Shown here in pieces: positions 13,332 to 23,560 of a stretch of 64,000 nt of DNA (position 1 is the first letter of the stretch; the number at the start of each line of letters is the position of its first letter). The DNA comes from Chrysemys picta bellii. Its lineage: Eukaryota; Chordata; Testudines; Emydidae. The stretch lies in contig NC_088809.1 in the NCBI RefSeq assembly GCF_011386835.1, positions 2,179,001 through 2,243,000 on the forward strand, written 5' to 3'. A program made the position numbers and the translations under genes. The notes under the pieces were generated by a model. The model searched no databases, had not been told where the DNA came from, and saw only the letters and a program-made list of their open reading frames with translations.

Positions 13332-13550
13332 ATGGACGCATGTCCTCCGGAATGGTGGCTGAAGCATGAAGGAGCATACGAATGTTTAGCATATCTGGCA
13401 CGTAAATACCTTGCAACGCCAGCTATGAAAGTGCCATGCGAATGCTTGTTCTCACTTTCAGGTGACATTGTAAATAAGAAGCAGGCAGCATTATCTCCCG
13501 TAAATGTAAACAAACTTGTTTGTCTTAGCGATTGGCTGAACAAGAAGTAG
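13332..13550 (+). pseudogene. hAT transposase dimerisation domain, plus-strand copy
   Basis: A 72-codon open stretch reads EWWLKHEGAYECLAYLARKY, then LATPAMKVPCECLFSLSGDI, VNKKQAALSPVNVNKLVCLS and DWL. This is the canonical hAT dimerisation domain order: W..., LA..YL..PA, P.E..FS..G.i, k.aaLsp..v..L..l..WL. Only the domain survives, and nothing upstream in frame is transposase-like. A cysteine-glutamate pair replaces the usual S-x-E-R. Domain identity is sure; this is a remnant, not a host gene. Confidence 0.85.
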
Positions 13551-14261
13551 GCCTGTGTGGACTTGTAGGCTTTGAGGTTTTACATTGTTTTGTTTTTGAG
13601 TGCAGTTATGTAGCAAAAAAAAATCTACATTTGTAAGTTACACTTTCAAGATAGAGATTTCACTACACTACTTGTATGAGGTGAATTGAAAAATACTATT
13701 TCTTTTATCATTTTTACAGAGCAAATATGTAATAAAAAATAATATAAAGTGAGAACTGTACACTTTGTGTTCTGTGTTGTAATAGAAATCAATATGTTTG
13801 AAAATGTAGAAAAACATTGAGATACTACAGTAATGGGGGGTATATAAGTACCTGAGAGAGAGTGCGTGAGCAAAGATTCAGGAAGGAATTATAATAGCTG
13901 TAGTTTAATAAAACACAAACCTGTAAGTGAGGGGAATTTGAAGAAGCAAGTCATCATGACCATTTCATGCTTGATCTAGTATTTCTGTCATACCAGCATG
14001 TCCACTCTTCATACTAAAGTGGTCTCCAAAACTACTACAACAAACCTTTTGTTCCTATGAGTTTATAATATTAGCATAAAAATGTCCTCAAGGCTGAAAC
14101 ATGTTACAGAGCTTCTTCCTTAGAGTAGGAGTATGTGCACCAAATTTCCAAAAGTGTATGTAAAGCAGCCAAAATGTCTTTTGTCGGGTGCTGTGTTGCA
14201 GCACATCTCATTAGCATGGATTTTATAGGTACCTTAAGTCGGTTTTGGAGTAAAAGGCTCC

Positions 14262-14590
14262 ATCTATACTAGGATTTTAAAGTATGATGTTAGTACGTGT
14301 TAGCTAATACATGCTAACATGTTTTAAGTCTAGTGTACTTAAGGCACATTGCCTTTAGCACGTAATAAATTGGTTGAGTTAAAGTCTAGCTCCCCTTATT
14401 AACATGTTAGCTAATATGGTTTAATTTACACATTTTTTAAAAACAGGAACTTGCAGGAAGCATGGATAGGGAAAGTGATGTTCAGAAACATGTTAGCTGA
14501 TCAGAGTCAACCTTAAGCTGACCCCCAGGCTTGACTATTGGCTAACATATTTGTGTACATAGTTTGCCCTGTCTACACTAGTTGCAAACT
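14262..14590. mobile_element. 'GTCTACACT'-family element(s) with TGTTAGCTAA repeats
   Basis: Left end AGGCTCCATCTATACTAGG. The interior repeats the motif TTAGCTAA with flanking ACATG five or more times between 14300 and 14550. A further end CCCTGTCTACACTAGTTGC at 14567 faces right, so two elements may abut here. Confidence 0.5.
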
Positions 14591-15789
14591 CCTTTTTATA
14601 GTCACATCAGTTAAAATATGTTAACTAATGCATCTTAAAAGACAAACTTTTTTCTCCACAGGCATGCCCTAAAAGTTTGTATGCTACCGCCACCTCCATA
14701 CAGTCTTAGTTTCTTTGTGTTTATTCTTCATTATTAGCAAGCACATGTATAAGATTAGGATATCTGCTACCTTCCAGTAATTCTTGATGGGTTTGAAATA
14801 AGTATTAATAAGTCTCTCTCTTTATTCCTGTTCACTTGCTTCTTGTACTTCAGGTACCAAGCAGGGATAAGTTCTGATCTTGAACCACTGACCTCCTAAA
14901 TTGCTGTGTGTAGTGGGTGACATAAGTAAGTTTTTTCATCCAACCAAATACAATTCGTGTAGTTGAAACTGTACAATAACATTGATACAATACTATTGTA
15001 CAATAATATTTGTTACTACCTTGAGGTTTCCTGAAAACTACTTTAGAATCAAAAACAAAAGCAGAGAGAGAGAATCCGCACTAGGGATGTGTGTTTTCCG
15101 CTAGACAAAAAGGAGAACAAAGACAGGGTTTGTTTTTGACTCATCCTCTTCCCACATGTGAGTTAACAACTTGTTCTGCTCAGTCATGTGAGCATAGGAG
15201 GGATAAATACTCAATTTGAGCTGGACTAAAGTGGACTAACTGCTCTTTCTTTGGAGGGTTCATAGCTGAGGAGGACTGTTACTGTGTTGTAGAAATGTGT
15301 GAAACGATAAATGTTCAATATACTCCATTTATGGACACTGATAATCTGATACAACAGACAAAATCTTCTTTTTAAACTTGTATGTAAACAGTGCATATGT
15401 TCTTGCTTGTGACATAGAAATATGTCCTACCATTCACGGATCCGCCTTTAAGACAGAAGCTTATACAGCAGATACCTCTCCCGGCACAACTCCTCCTACT
15501 ATCCACCTTCCAATGGGAAAGCACTTTCAGATCCTTAGATGGGTCATTTCTTTGTAATGGAGAAATTGGCCTTTCACTGAACAGTCTGTTCTCAACAGCT
15601 TCTTCCATATTTGTACAGTAGTGAAACAGACTTCAAATAGATACATTACTAGCAAGGAGTAAAACATTATAATTTCTGTGCAGTCTTTCAGTAGGCTTAG
15701 AAACTGGCATTTAGTGTACAGTATCTTATAAACTGCTATGTTAACTATTTTTTCATAGTCAAGGAAATTGGAAAGGATGTTTGTTTGAG

Positions 15790-17790
15790 ATCACTAAGAG
15801 ATTAGTGATCATAGAAATTTCTGTCCCAAATTAGACCCATCGTCCATCTAGTCCTACATCCTATCTCTAAGTACTGAGTACCAGATGCTTCAGAGAAGGT
15901 GCCAGAACCAACATGAAAAAATCCTGTCTAATGTCAGTGGATGTTCTCATCCATATAAATATCGAATCCTTTTTTGTTAATCTTACTAATCTTGGCTTTG
16001 TGGCAGTGAGTTCCGCAGTTTAATTCTGTACTGTTCTTTAAAGTTATTTGTATTGATTTTAAATTTGCTGCTTTCAATTTTACTGCGTATTCCCTTGTTC
16101 TTGAAGTCAGAGAGGGTAAGTAGGACCCCAATTTACTTTTTAAAATACTACTATTTTTTTTACCTGTAAAATATCTTCTCTGTAAATGTAGCAGTCCCAA
16201 TACTTTGTATCCCCAGATTTCGAATGTTATTGCCACCCATTTCTGAACCCCCTTCTATTTGTGCTACATCTTTTTTGAGATAGGGTGACCTGAAGTGAAC
16301 ACAGTATCCAGGTGTGTGTGTACCGTAGAGTTATATAATGGCATTATAATATTTTCAGTATTATTTTTCTAACCCATTCCTTGTACATTGTAACATCTTG
16401 TTTGCTTTTTTGGGTGTCTGCAGTCTTTATTGTGAGAGTTACAGTTAATTTAGAATTCAGCTATATGCACTAGTACATATTATTCCTTCCGGTGTTGATT
16501 ACTTTGCGTTTTTCAACATTGAATTTCATCTGTCATTTTGCTGTCCACTTTCCTAGCTTTTATAGGTTCCTCTTAAGTTCTTCGACAGTTGCCTGTAGAC
16601 ATAACTAACCTAAATAATTTTATATATATAATTCTAAATAATATGCATCCGAAGAAGTGGGCTGTAGTCCACGAAAGCTTATGCTCTAATAAATTTGTTA
16701 GTCTCTAAGGTGCCACAAGTACTCCTGTTCTTCTTTTTGCTAAATAATTTTGTCATGTGCAAACTGTCAACTCATTCTTCATTCCCTTTTCCAGATAACT
16801 AATCTATATATTGTACAGTACCATCACAGGTGCTTGGATCATCTCTGTAAATCTTTCCTCCAGTTGAAAATTAATCATGTCGTCCTACTCTTTGATTTGT
16901 CTTTTAGGAGGTGTCTAATCCATGACAGTACTTGACTTTCCAGCCCATGATTACTTAACTTTCATAATAGTGTCTTGTAAGGAGTTTGTCAAAGCCTTCT
17001 TGAATGTCCAAATAAACTTTTAGTTGATTCTTCTTTACCTGCTCTTTTGTTGACACACTCAAAAAATCCTAGTAGACTAGAGAGACCCTGTTTTCCTCTA
17101 CAGAAGCCATGCTGGTTTGTCCCTAGCTCATCATAACTATCTAGTTACTTTATAGTTCTATTTTTATAATGATTGCTTCAGTCAATTGTAGTTAAACTTA
17201 CTGGTCTGTATTACTGGATCACCCTTAGCATTTTTGTGAAGATTACCAGTGACCATTTACTTCTATCTGATCCTCTGGTGCTGTAGCTGATTTTAATGAA
17301 AGACTGCATATTGTTGTTAGCATTGTAGCCACTTCATTGTTAAGTTCCTTTGGAATTCTTGGACATGCACTTGTCTGGTCATGGCAACTTGCTTCTTTTT
17401 AATGTATGAACATATTCCAGCACCATCTCTTTTGACATATCTGTCTGTGACAGAACCTCATCTTTGTTACCTAAAAAGAGTAGGTCTGGGTTAAATATCT
17501 TTCTTGGTGGTGAAGATTGAGGCACAGAAATAATTTAGATTCTCTTTAATACCCTTATCCTCCTTAATTACTGTTTTTTCTATCTGGTAGTCCAGGGGGA
17601 TTACCTGACTTCTTCTGAAGGCTTTCCATTTAAATAATTTCATATTTGTTTTTAAGTCTCCATTTGATCTTCAAATTCCCTTTTAGCTTTCCTAATTTCT
17701 GTTTTATCTTTTTACTACTGTAGTTTATGTTCCCTTTTATTAGCTTTGCTTGGGTTGGATTTCCATTTTCTGTATACCTCTTTGGCTTGA
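15790..17790 (-). mobile_element. CR1-type LINE, antisense, decayed, interrupted at 16643
   Basis: Reading the minus strand near 16590-16490 gives a QMKFNVEKRKVINT-like phrase, the CR1 reverse-transcriptase 'FN..KCKV' block. Further plus-strand phrases (CAAAGCCTTCTTGAATGTCC near 16993, then CAGAAGCCATGCTGGTTTGT near 17102) match antisense CR1-clade LINEs. Many stops; no function. The age is old relative to the insertion it carries. Confidence 0.75.
16643..16739 (+). mobile_element. Penelope-like element tail insertion (97 bp)
   Basis: ATGCATCCGAAGAAGTGGGC to CTCCTGTTCTTCTTTTTG is nearly identical to the 3' tail of the Penelope-like element at 29481-29574. A 9-bp duplication CTAAATAAT flanks it (16634-16642 and 16740-16748), showing a single clean insertion into the CR1. 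It lacks the final 'CGGATACACGGCTGC' part. Confidence 0.88.
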
Positions 17791-17810
17791 ATGATTTATT
17801 GGGCTTTGCC

Positions 17811-17875
<65 letters not shown>
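17811..17875. repeat. Compound microsatellite (TTAG)n(TG)n
   Basis: About eight TTAG units pass directly into about sixteen TG units. Confidence 0.95.
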
Positions 17876-17876
<1 letters not shown>

Positions 17877-19559
17877 ATCCTGCCTAGCCTTGTGGCTGGA
17901 GCTTGCATATGTCTGTGACTCTGGCTTCCTTGCCAACTGCACAATGGCAAAAACCAACCTATATGGTGTAGGTTTAACTAGCTTTCATGCTCAGTTTAAA
18001 GTTATTAATTTTCTCACTTTTGGATGTAGGGTCTTTTTGATTAACTTCTTCTATTTAAATTTCCCTTTCTAAATGTTAATGTCTCAGTGTAGTTTTGGTA
18101 TTATTCCTTCTCCAAGGGCATGTAACTTCATTATATTGTGGACCCTATTGTATAGTAGCTTCAAGTAAGAGTTACTTTTTTAGCCTATATTACTTAATAC
18201 TAGGTCAAGAACAGCCAGCCCTATTGTGTACTCAGACATTAGCTGTTCCAGAAAGCAATTGTTTAAGGTGTCAAGAAAATGTTTCTCTCAGTTTATAATC
18301 CCACTGACATTTGACCAGTTTATATGCCAGGAGTTAGATTGTCCATTATTACTGCTTTATTAGACTGAGTTGTCTCTTTGATCCACCTCAGCATTGTGCA
18401 GTTGGCAAGGAAGCTGGCAGTAAAACCTACTAATATATTGGAATTCTTACGACTTATGATCAAAGGAGATGTGAATGTAAAAGTGTAAGAAGAAAGAAGT
18501 AGCCACAGGGGATTGGCTGTAGTTGATTGGGAGTGGCTATAAGAGGATCAGATTAGTAAACTTTTTATGTAGCAAGGGGTAAGTAGTTGGCAACTGTAGG
18601 CCAGAGTGGCTTGGAAATCAAGGTCTGTCTAAATATAGGACTAGTTGGAGTTCCATTAAAAACTAAGGCACCAATCTACCCTCTTTTAGCCCCTATTTGG
18701 GATATACCTGAGACCTTTGTATTCCATTTTGACCATGGATCTTGGTTCTTATCCATAAGCCATTGTTGGCTCAAATTATCTATCATATTTTTCTCTAGTC
18801 AGAATTGAATGTCTCCTTTTGTGTTTGATTTAAAGATATGTCAATTTATATGAAACCCTGAGTTAAAGGGCTTTGTATGTGTCCCCCTCTGCCCCACTGG
18901 GGATGTCGTAAGATGTCACTATATGCTGCTCACATCTCCTTAAACCCAACTAACAGTGGCACATCAGTTCATCTCTTCTCCAAGTGTTGAATGGTGTCTC
19001 TCTGATTGTAAAATTAATTTAACTAAATCTGAAACCTTTTCATTGGGCAAGACAGCTGCTCTTCAGGACTTCTTATTACCTTGCTGCCCTACAAAATAAG
19101 CTGTAAATATCTTTCTCTCTCACTAATTAGCACAGACACAGTTGTCCCCTGGTCATTTCTAAAATTAGAATAGACCTTGTAAGAAATCCTCACAAGCTCA
19201 TCATACTTTTGTTGTATCAGTTTGATTCAGATGACACTAGTTCTAAGACCTGAATGCTTGCTCAAAAAAATGTGACATTTACTGCCCTTTAAAGTCATCT
19301 GAGAGATTCTGTAGGTTTGACTGGTATGACCTGAAGTATTGTAGAAGACTGGGTCTCACAGCTACCCAGAGAATTGTATTCCCTAATTATAAGTTGTACT
19401 ATTGGGCTTCAAGACTCCAGCCATTGGAGACTCTGGATGCAAAAGATTCTTCCTCTTACAATTATTGGTACACCGCAGAATATTGTTCAGAGCATCCCAT
19501 TTGAAAGTAAAACATGCCCATATTCCCCTCCTCTCCTTGCCCTTCCACGCTGACACTTT

Positions 19560-20165
19560 TTGTTCAGTCTGGCTGTGGTGGGACAGACGCTCACCCCAGT
19601 CAGGAAGGTGTTATAAAGCATCTCTGGGCAGTCAGCCTCAGCCTGGTGCATCTATGAGGCCTGTCAAACCTGTAAAGGCGTGGCTCCTTAAAAGAGAGGA
19701 TCCAAGCCTGGTGCAGGACAGTGCTTGAAGGGAAGCAGAGCTTGAACCCAGAGCTCCCTAGTCCCACAGAGCAGGCGCTGCTTACCAGGAAAGCTGCTGG
19801 AGAGCCTCTGCTGCCTAGACCCTTTGAAGAGGTAGAGGGACTGTCAGTACTGTGTTAACCTTTTCACAGCCCAGGGCCGTCCGCCTCGGACCCTCCGACA
19901 GAGAGGGGTTGAGAACTCTGACCCCCTGGATGCAGGTTATTTACCTTTTGTCTTGAGGGGGAACAGCAGGATAAGCCCAGGCTGTTTTATGGGCTCTAGG
20001 AATATTTTGTTTGCCTTTTTCATTTTGAACTGCTGCTATGCCCAGCAGAGGGGAGAGCTGCCTCCCAAAAACAGCTGGAGGACCACAGTCCAAACCAGCG
20101 CCACAGTGATGCCTACAATCAGGGAAGGACATCTGGGCTGAGAGAGGTGCCTACTCTCTCCCTAA
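19560..20165. other. GC-richer anonymous segment, possible LTR or other repeat
   Basis: A block distinctly richer in G+C than its surroundings, starting around TGTGGTGGGACAGACGCTCA and containing TTATAAAGCATCTC at 19610. It contains short open frames on both strands without recognisable domains. A TATA-like motif and the abrupt composition edge are compatible with a solo LTR, but I find no terminal TG...CA pair with a duplicated target. Confidence 0.3.
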
Positions 20166-20561
20166 GGGGCGTCCTAGAGGAGCAACCTGTGACGTTAGCA
20201 GTGAGTCACAAGCTTCATAGTCACCTTCTGTTCTTTTTATTGAATGTTTAAAATTCTCCTCCCTCCATTTAACTTACTTTTGGGGAATACTGCGGTTTAG
20301 TTACTTATCAAATAAATGTAACTATTTATCATCAAATTAAGAACAGAGTTGAACCTGTTTGTGGGTCCTTTATTTTTTGTAATATCTTACCAAACCTAAG
20401 AGAGACGGGAGAACTATGTACTGTAAATCATTTAGAGCTTCCAGTGCTCTGTTCTAATCCGACAGGTTGAATTTACTGCTGCTGAGCTGTAAGTTATCTG
20501 AGGAGGGTACAGAGGAATCTATTCGACAAAAACAACCACAGAACGTTTAGATACTTGGTCT

Positions 20562-20848
20562 AAGGCCCGGTCTACATTGAAATTTTAAGTCGACATAGCT
20601 ATGGCACTTAGGGTGTGTGCCCTGATTGCCATAGTTAGGCCCATTTAACCCCTGGTTTAGACATACCTAGGTCAATGGAAGAATGCTTCAGTCAACCCAG
20701 CTACCGTCGCTCGGGGAGGTGGTGCTCCTACAGCAACATAAAACCCCCTTTCGTCGCTGTAGGCTGCATCTACACTACAGAGTTATGCCAACACAACTGT
20801 GGCATCATATCTATGCGGCTATTGTCCCCATAGCGTAGACATAGCCTA
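20562..20848. mobile_element. 'GTCTACACT'-family inverted-repeat element(s)
   Basis: Outer ends AAGGCCCGGTCTACATTG and AGCGTAGACATAGCCTA are inverted repeats. A second left-type end, TAGGCTGCATCTACACTACA, at 20759 makes a nested shorter unit (20759-20848). The interior has AAGTCGACATAGCTATGGC. Confidence 0.65.
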
Positions 20849-21404
20849 ATTCCACATAGCATGGCTCATTTTTCTTGCAATGGGTCATTAGCCTGCTTGC
20901 AGACAGGTCAGTCGCTGGCTCAGGGATAGTTTTCTTTCTGAAGAGCTGGCTAGTTTTGGTCTCCCTTCAGAACTATAGGCAAGGTGGATGGACAACCCTG
21001 TTGCAGAGTTTAGTTTAGATCAAACAGTTCTCCTGAGGCTATTCCGTAAGGAGGTACAATGAAAGAGAGAGACAGTACAGGAAGATGGAGCAGAAATTGC
21101 CCCAAGGAGATTCCACACAGAGAACCCCCCCACCTCACCCCTTTAAAAAACTGTTTGTGTGACCTGTGGCATGCGCAGTTGAAAACAGAGTCTCAGCTGA
21201 GTGGCAGACTTGTCTCCACTGCGGACGAAGGAACACTCATTATGATTATAAAATACTTGTTTGGACATAGGCCAAAAGAAATACTTGATAGGGTTAATCA
21301 AAGAACCCAGGTGCAGATTCCTCCTATCCCCATTGTCTAAGGGTTCATCTCTGATGCTCACACAAATATAGATCAGAGAGGGAAGCTTGAAGAAAGATGG
21401 TCCA

Positions 21405-21530
21405 GTGAATAAGGTACTAGCCTGAGACTTTGGTTAAGTTCCATACTCTGTGACAGACTTCCTGTATGAACTTGGGCAAATCCTTTAGTCTCCCTGTGTC
21501 GGTTCCCCACGTCCCAGAGATTTTGTGTGG
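21405..21530 (+). mobile_element. MIR-like CORE-SINE fragment
   Basis: Contains AGTGAATAAGGTACTAGCCTG, then CCTGTATGAACTTGGGCAAA and the 'TCCCTGTGTC' block in MIR order. Degenerate. Confidence 0.55.
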
Positions 21531-21603
21531 ATAAATTCGTTTGAGTCACCTCGATGCTATAGAAACAGGAGCCGTACAAGTATCTAAGATAGCTAGCTAT
21601 AGT

Positions 21604-22398
21604 TAAGGCTGCAAGTTTGTCACAGAAGTCACGGCTCACGCAGCCCCTGCACCGATTGTACCAGCAGCTGCTGGGGCAGTCTTGGGCCACCGTGCACCCC
21701 CAGCAGCAGAGTTTGGGTGTGGGAGGGGGTTGAGGAATGGGATGGGGTGAGGCAGGCTCTGGGAGGCGCTTAGGCTGGGGGGCTCTCTGGAAGTGGCAAC
21801 ATCCCCCTCGCTCAGCTGCCAGGTGGAGGCATGGCCAGGCAGCTCTGCACGCTGCCTCTGCCTACAGGCACTGCCCCCGCGGCTCCCATAGGCTGCGGTT
21901 CCTGGCCAATGGGAGCTGTGAAGCCAGCGCTCTGGGCAGAGGCAGGGTGCAATGCTGGCTGGCCACGTCTCTGCCTAGCAGCTGAGCGAGGGGGATGTCA
22001 CCGCTTCCGGGGAGCTCCCCAGGTAAGCACCGCCCAGAGCCCACCTCACCCCATCCCATGCCTCAACCCTGTGCCCCCTCCCACACCCAAATTCTGATGC
22101 AGCTGGGGGGGACGGGGAGGGGAGGCGTGGAGTCAGGTAGGGAGCCTGCCGGCCCTGCCAAACCCCCCCTCCCCAGCACCAGCGGCGTTCCCGGGCCGTG
22201 CACCCCTCCCCTCCCCCGCACCGGAGCGGCCCTCCCCCAGCACTCGTGGCACCTTTGGGCAGCCCCCCCCTCCCAAGTTTTAGTCATGGGTATTTTTAGT
22301 TAAAGTCACGGACAGGTCACGGCCATGAATTTTTGTATACTGCCCGTGACCTGTCCGTGACTTTTACTAAAAATACCCGTGACTAAAACGAAGCCTTA
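21604..22398. mobile_element. 795-bp inverted-repeat element with GC-rich core and terminal hairpin
   Basis: Ends TAAGGCT and AGCCTTA are inverted, with an exact 8-bp duplication GCTATAGT outside (21596-21603 and 22399-22406). The core (about 21737-22270) is very GC-rich and includes the module shared with elements at 46.8 and 61.1 kb. The right end is a long hairpin (22278-22388). Open frames in the core are compositional artefacts. Confidence 0.85.
22278..22388. repeat. Hairpin with arms of about 47 bases
   Basis: TTTTAGTCATGGGTATTTTT on the left pairs with AAAAATACCCGTGACTAAAA on the right. The inner parts GTCACGGACAGGTCACGG and CCGTGACCTGTCCGTGAC pair perfectly over 18 bases. A loop of about 15 bases remains. 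Part of the element above. Confidence 0.92.
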
Positions 22399-22599
22399 GC
22401 TATAGTCCATCTGGTCCTGAATCAAAGAGAGGCCAGTGCCTATACCCCATTGTTGCCTACTCCCCAGAAGTTTGGGAGGGAACTGAGCAGTTCTGGATCT
22501 GAAGTACTTTAAGTTTTTGTGAAAATCAAAATGCAAGAGGGATCCATATCTTATGGAGACTTCCTTTTGTCTATACGCACCCTTCCACATCCTTATTTG

Positions 22600-23560
22600 C
22601 TCATGGATTCAGGGACTTTAAGGTCAGCAGGGATTATTGTGATCATCTAGTCTGACCTCCTGCATATCGCAGGCCACAGAACTTTGCCCACCCACTTCTA
22701 TAATAGACCCTAACCTCTGGCTGAGTTACTGAAGTCCTCAAATCATGGTTTAAAGACTTCAAGGTTCAGAGAATCCACCATTTAGACTGGTCTCCCATGT
22801 TTAAGAAAGATGGATTCAAACTGGAACAGGTGCAGAGATCACAGGTTTGATCAACCAATACACTCAAGTCTCCTCCTCTGTCATGTCCCACTGATAAGTG
22901 CGCAGCTTATAGCAAAAATCCTTGTTGTCAGTCCCTAAATGCATGACTTTGCACTATTAAAATTCATCCCATTTCTATACTCCAGTTTACAAGGTCATCC
23001 AGATCTTCTTGTATATATTCCAGTCCGCTTTCATATTGGCAGTACCTCCCAACTTTGTGTCATCCACAAAGTTTATTAGCGCACACTCACTTTTTGTGCC
23101 AAAGTCAGTAATAAAAATGTTAAATAAAATTGGTCCCAAGACTGATCCGTGAAGAACTCCACTAGTAACTTCCCTCCAGCCTGACAGTTCACCTTTCATT
23201 CTGACCTGCTGTAGTCTCCCCTTTAACCAGTTCCTTATTCAACTTTCAATTCTCATATTAATCATCATCTTCTCCAATTTAACTAATAATTTCCCATTTG
23301 GAACTGTATCAAATGCCTTACTGAAATCCAGGTAGATTAAATCTACTGCATTTCCTTTGTCTAAAAAATCAGTTATCTTCTCAAAGAAGGATATCAGATT
23401 GGTCCGGCATGATCTATCTTTTGTAAAACGTGTTGTATTTTATCCGAATTGCCATTCATCTCTCTGTCTTTACTACTTTCTCTTTCAAAATTTGTTCCAA
23501 GACTTTGCATACAATTGAGGTCAAACTAATCTTATGGCAATTTGCTTTGCTGATGGTTGG
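22600..23560 (-). pseudogene. CR1 LINE reverse-transcriptase remnant, antisense
   Basis: The minus strand has VTSGVLHGSVLGPILFNIFI followed by FVDDTKLGG, the CR1 RT blocks 'GVPQGSVLGP' and 'F/YADDTKL' (about 23165-23045). The catalytic F-x-D-D is intact in this fragment, but the ORF is short and stops occur on both sides. Plus-strand flank at 22640-22680 (GTGATCATCTAGTCTGACCT) matches the CR1 antisense 3' portion. Non-functional. Confidence 0.88.

Larger units (their letters stand above)
12353..13825. mobile_element. Fold-back hAT transposon with transposase remnants on both strands
   Basis: Left terminus reads AGGGCTGTCAAGTGATC, followed by repeated ATTAATCRC motifs (12370-12410). From about 12450-12880 the sequence is a diverged inverted copy of 13331-13818: for example TTCTACATTTTCAAA near 12457 against TTTGAAAATGTAGAA near 13798. 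The centre (12882-13160) reads as transposase sequence on the minus strand. The left arm is shorter by some tens of bases. No matching right terminus is visible after 13825, so the right end is lost or the second arm is a partial copy. Confidence 0.8.

Noticed and set aside
13332..13550. A domesticated host gene of the ZBED/hAT type
   Set aside because: Only the dimerisation domain is open, no BED finger or catalytic core accompanies it, and it lies in one arm of a decayed inverted structure.
17811..17875. Telomere-like (TTAG)n repeat
   Set aside because: Unit is four bases, not TTAGGG, and short; an ordinary microsatellite.
23041..23110. Possible functional reverse transcriptase with FVDDTKLGG
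   Set aside because: The frame is only about 70 codons, with stops on both sides; a decayed CR1 copy.
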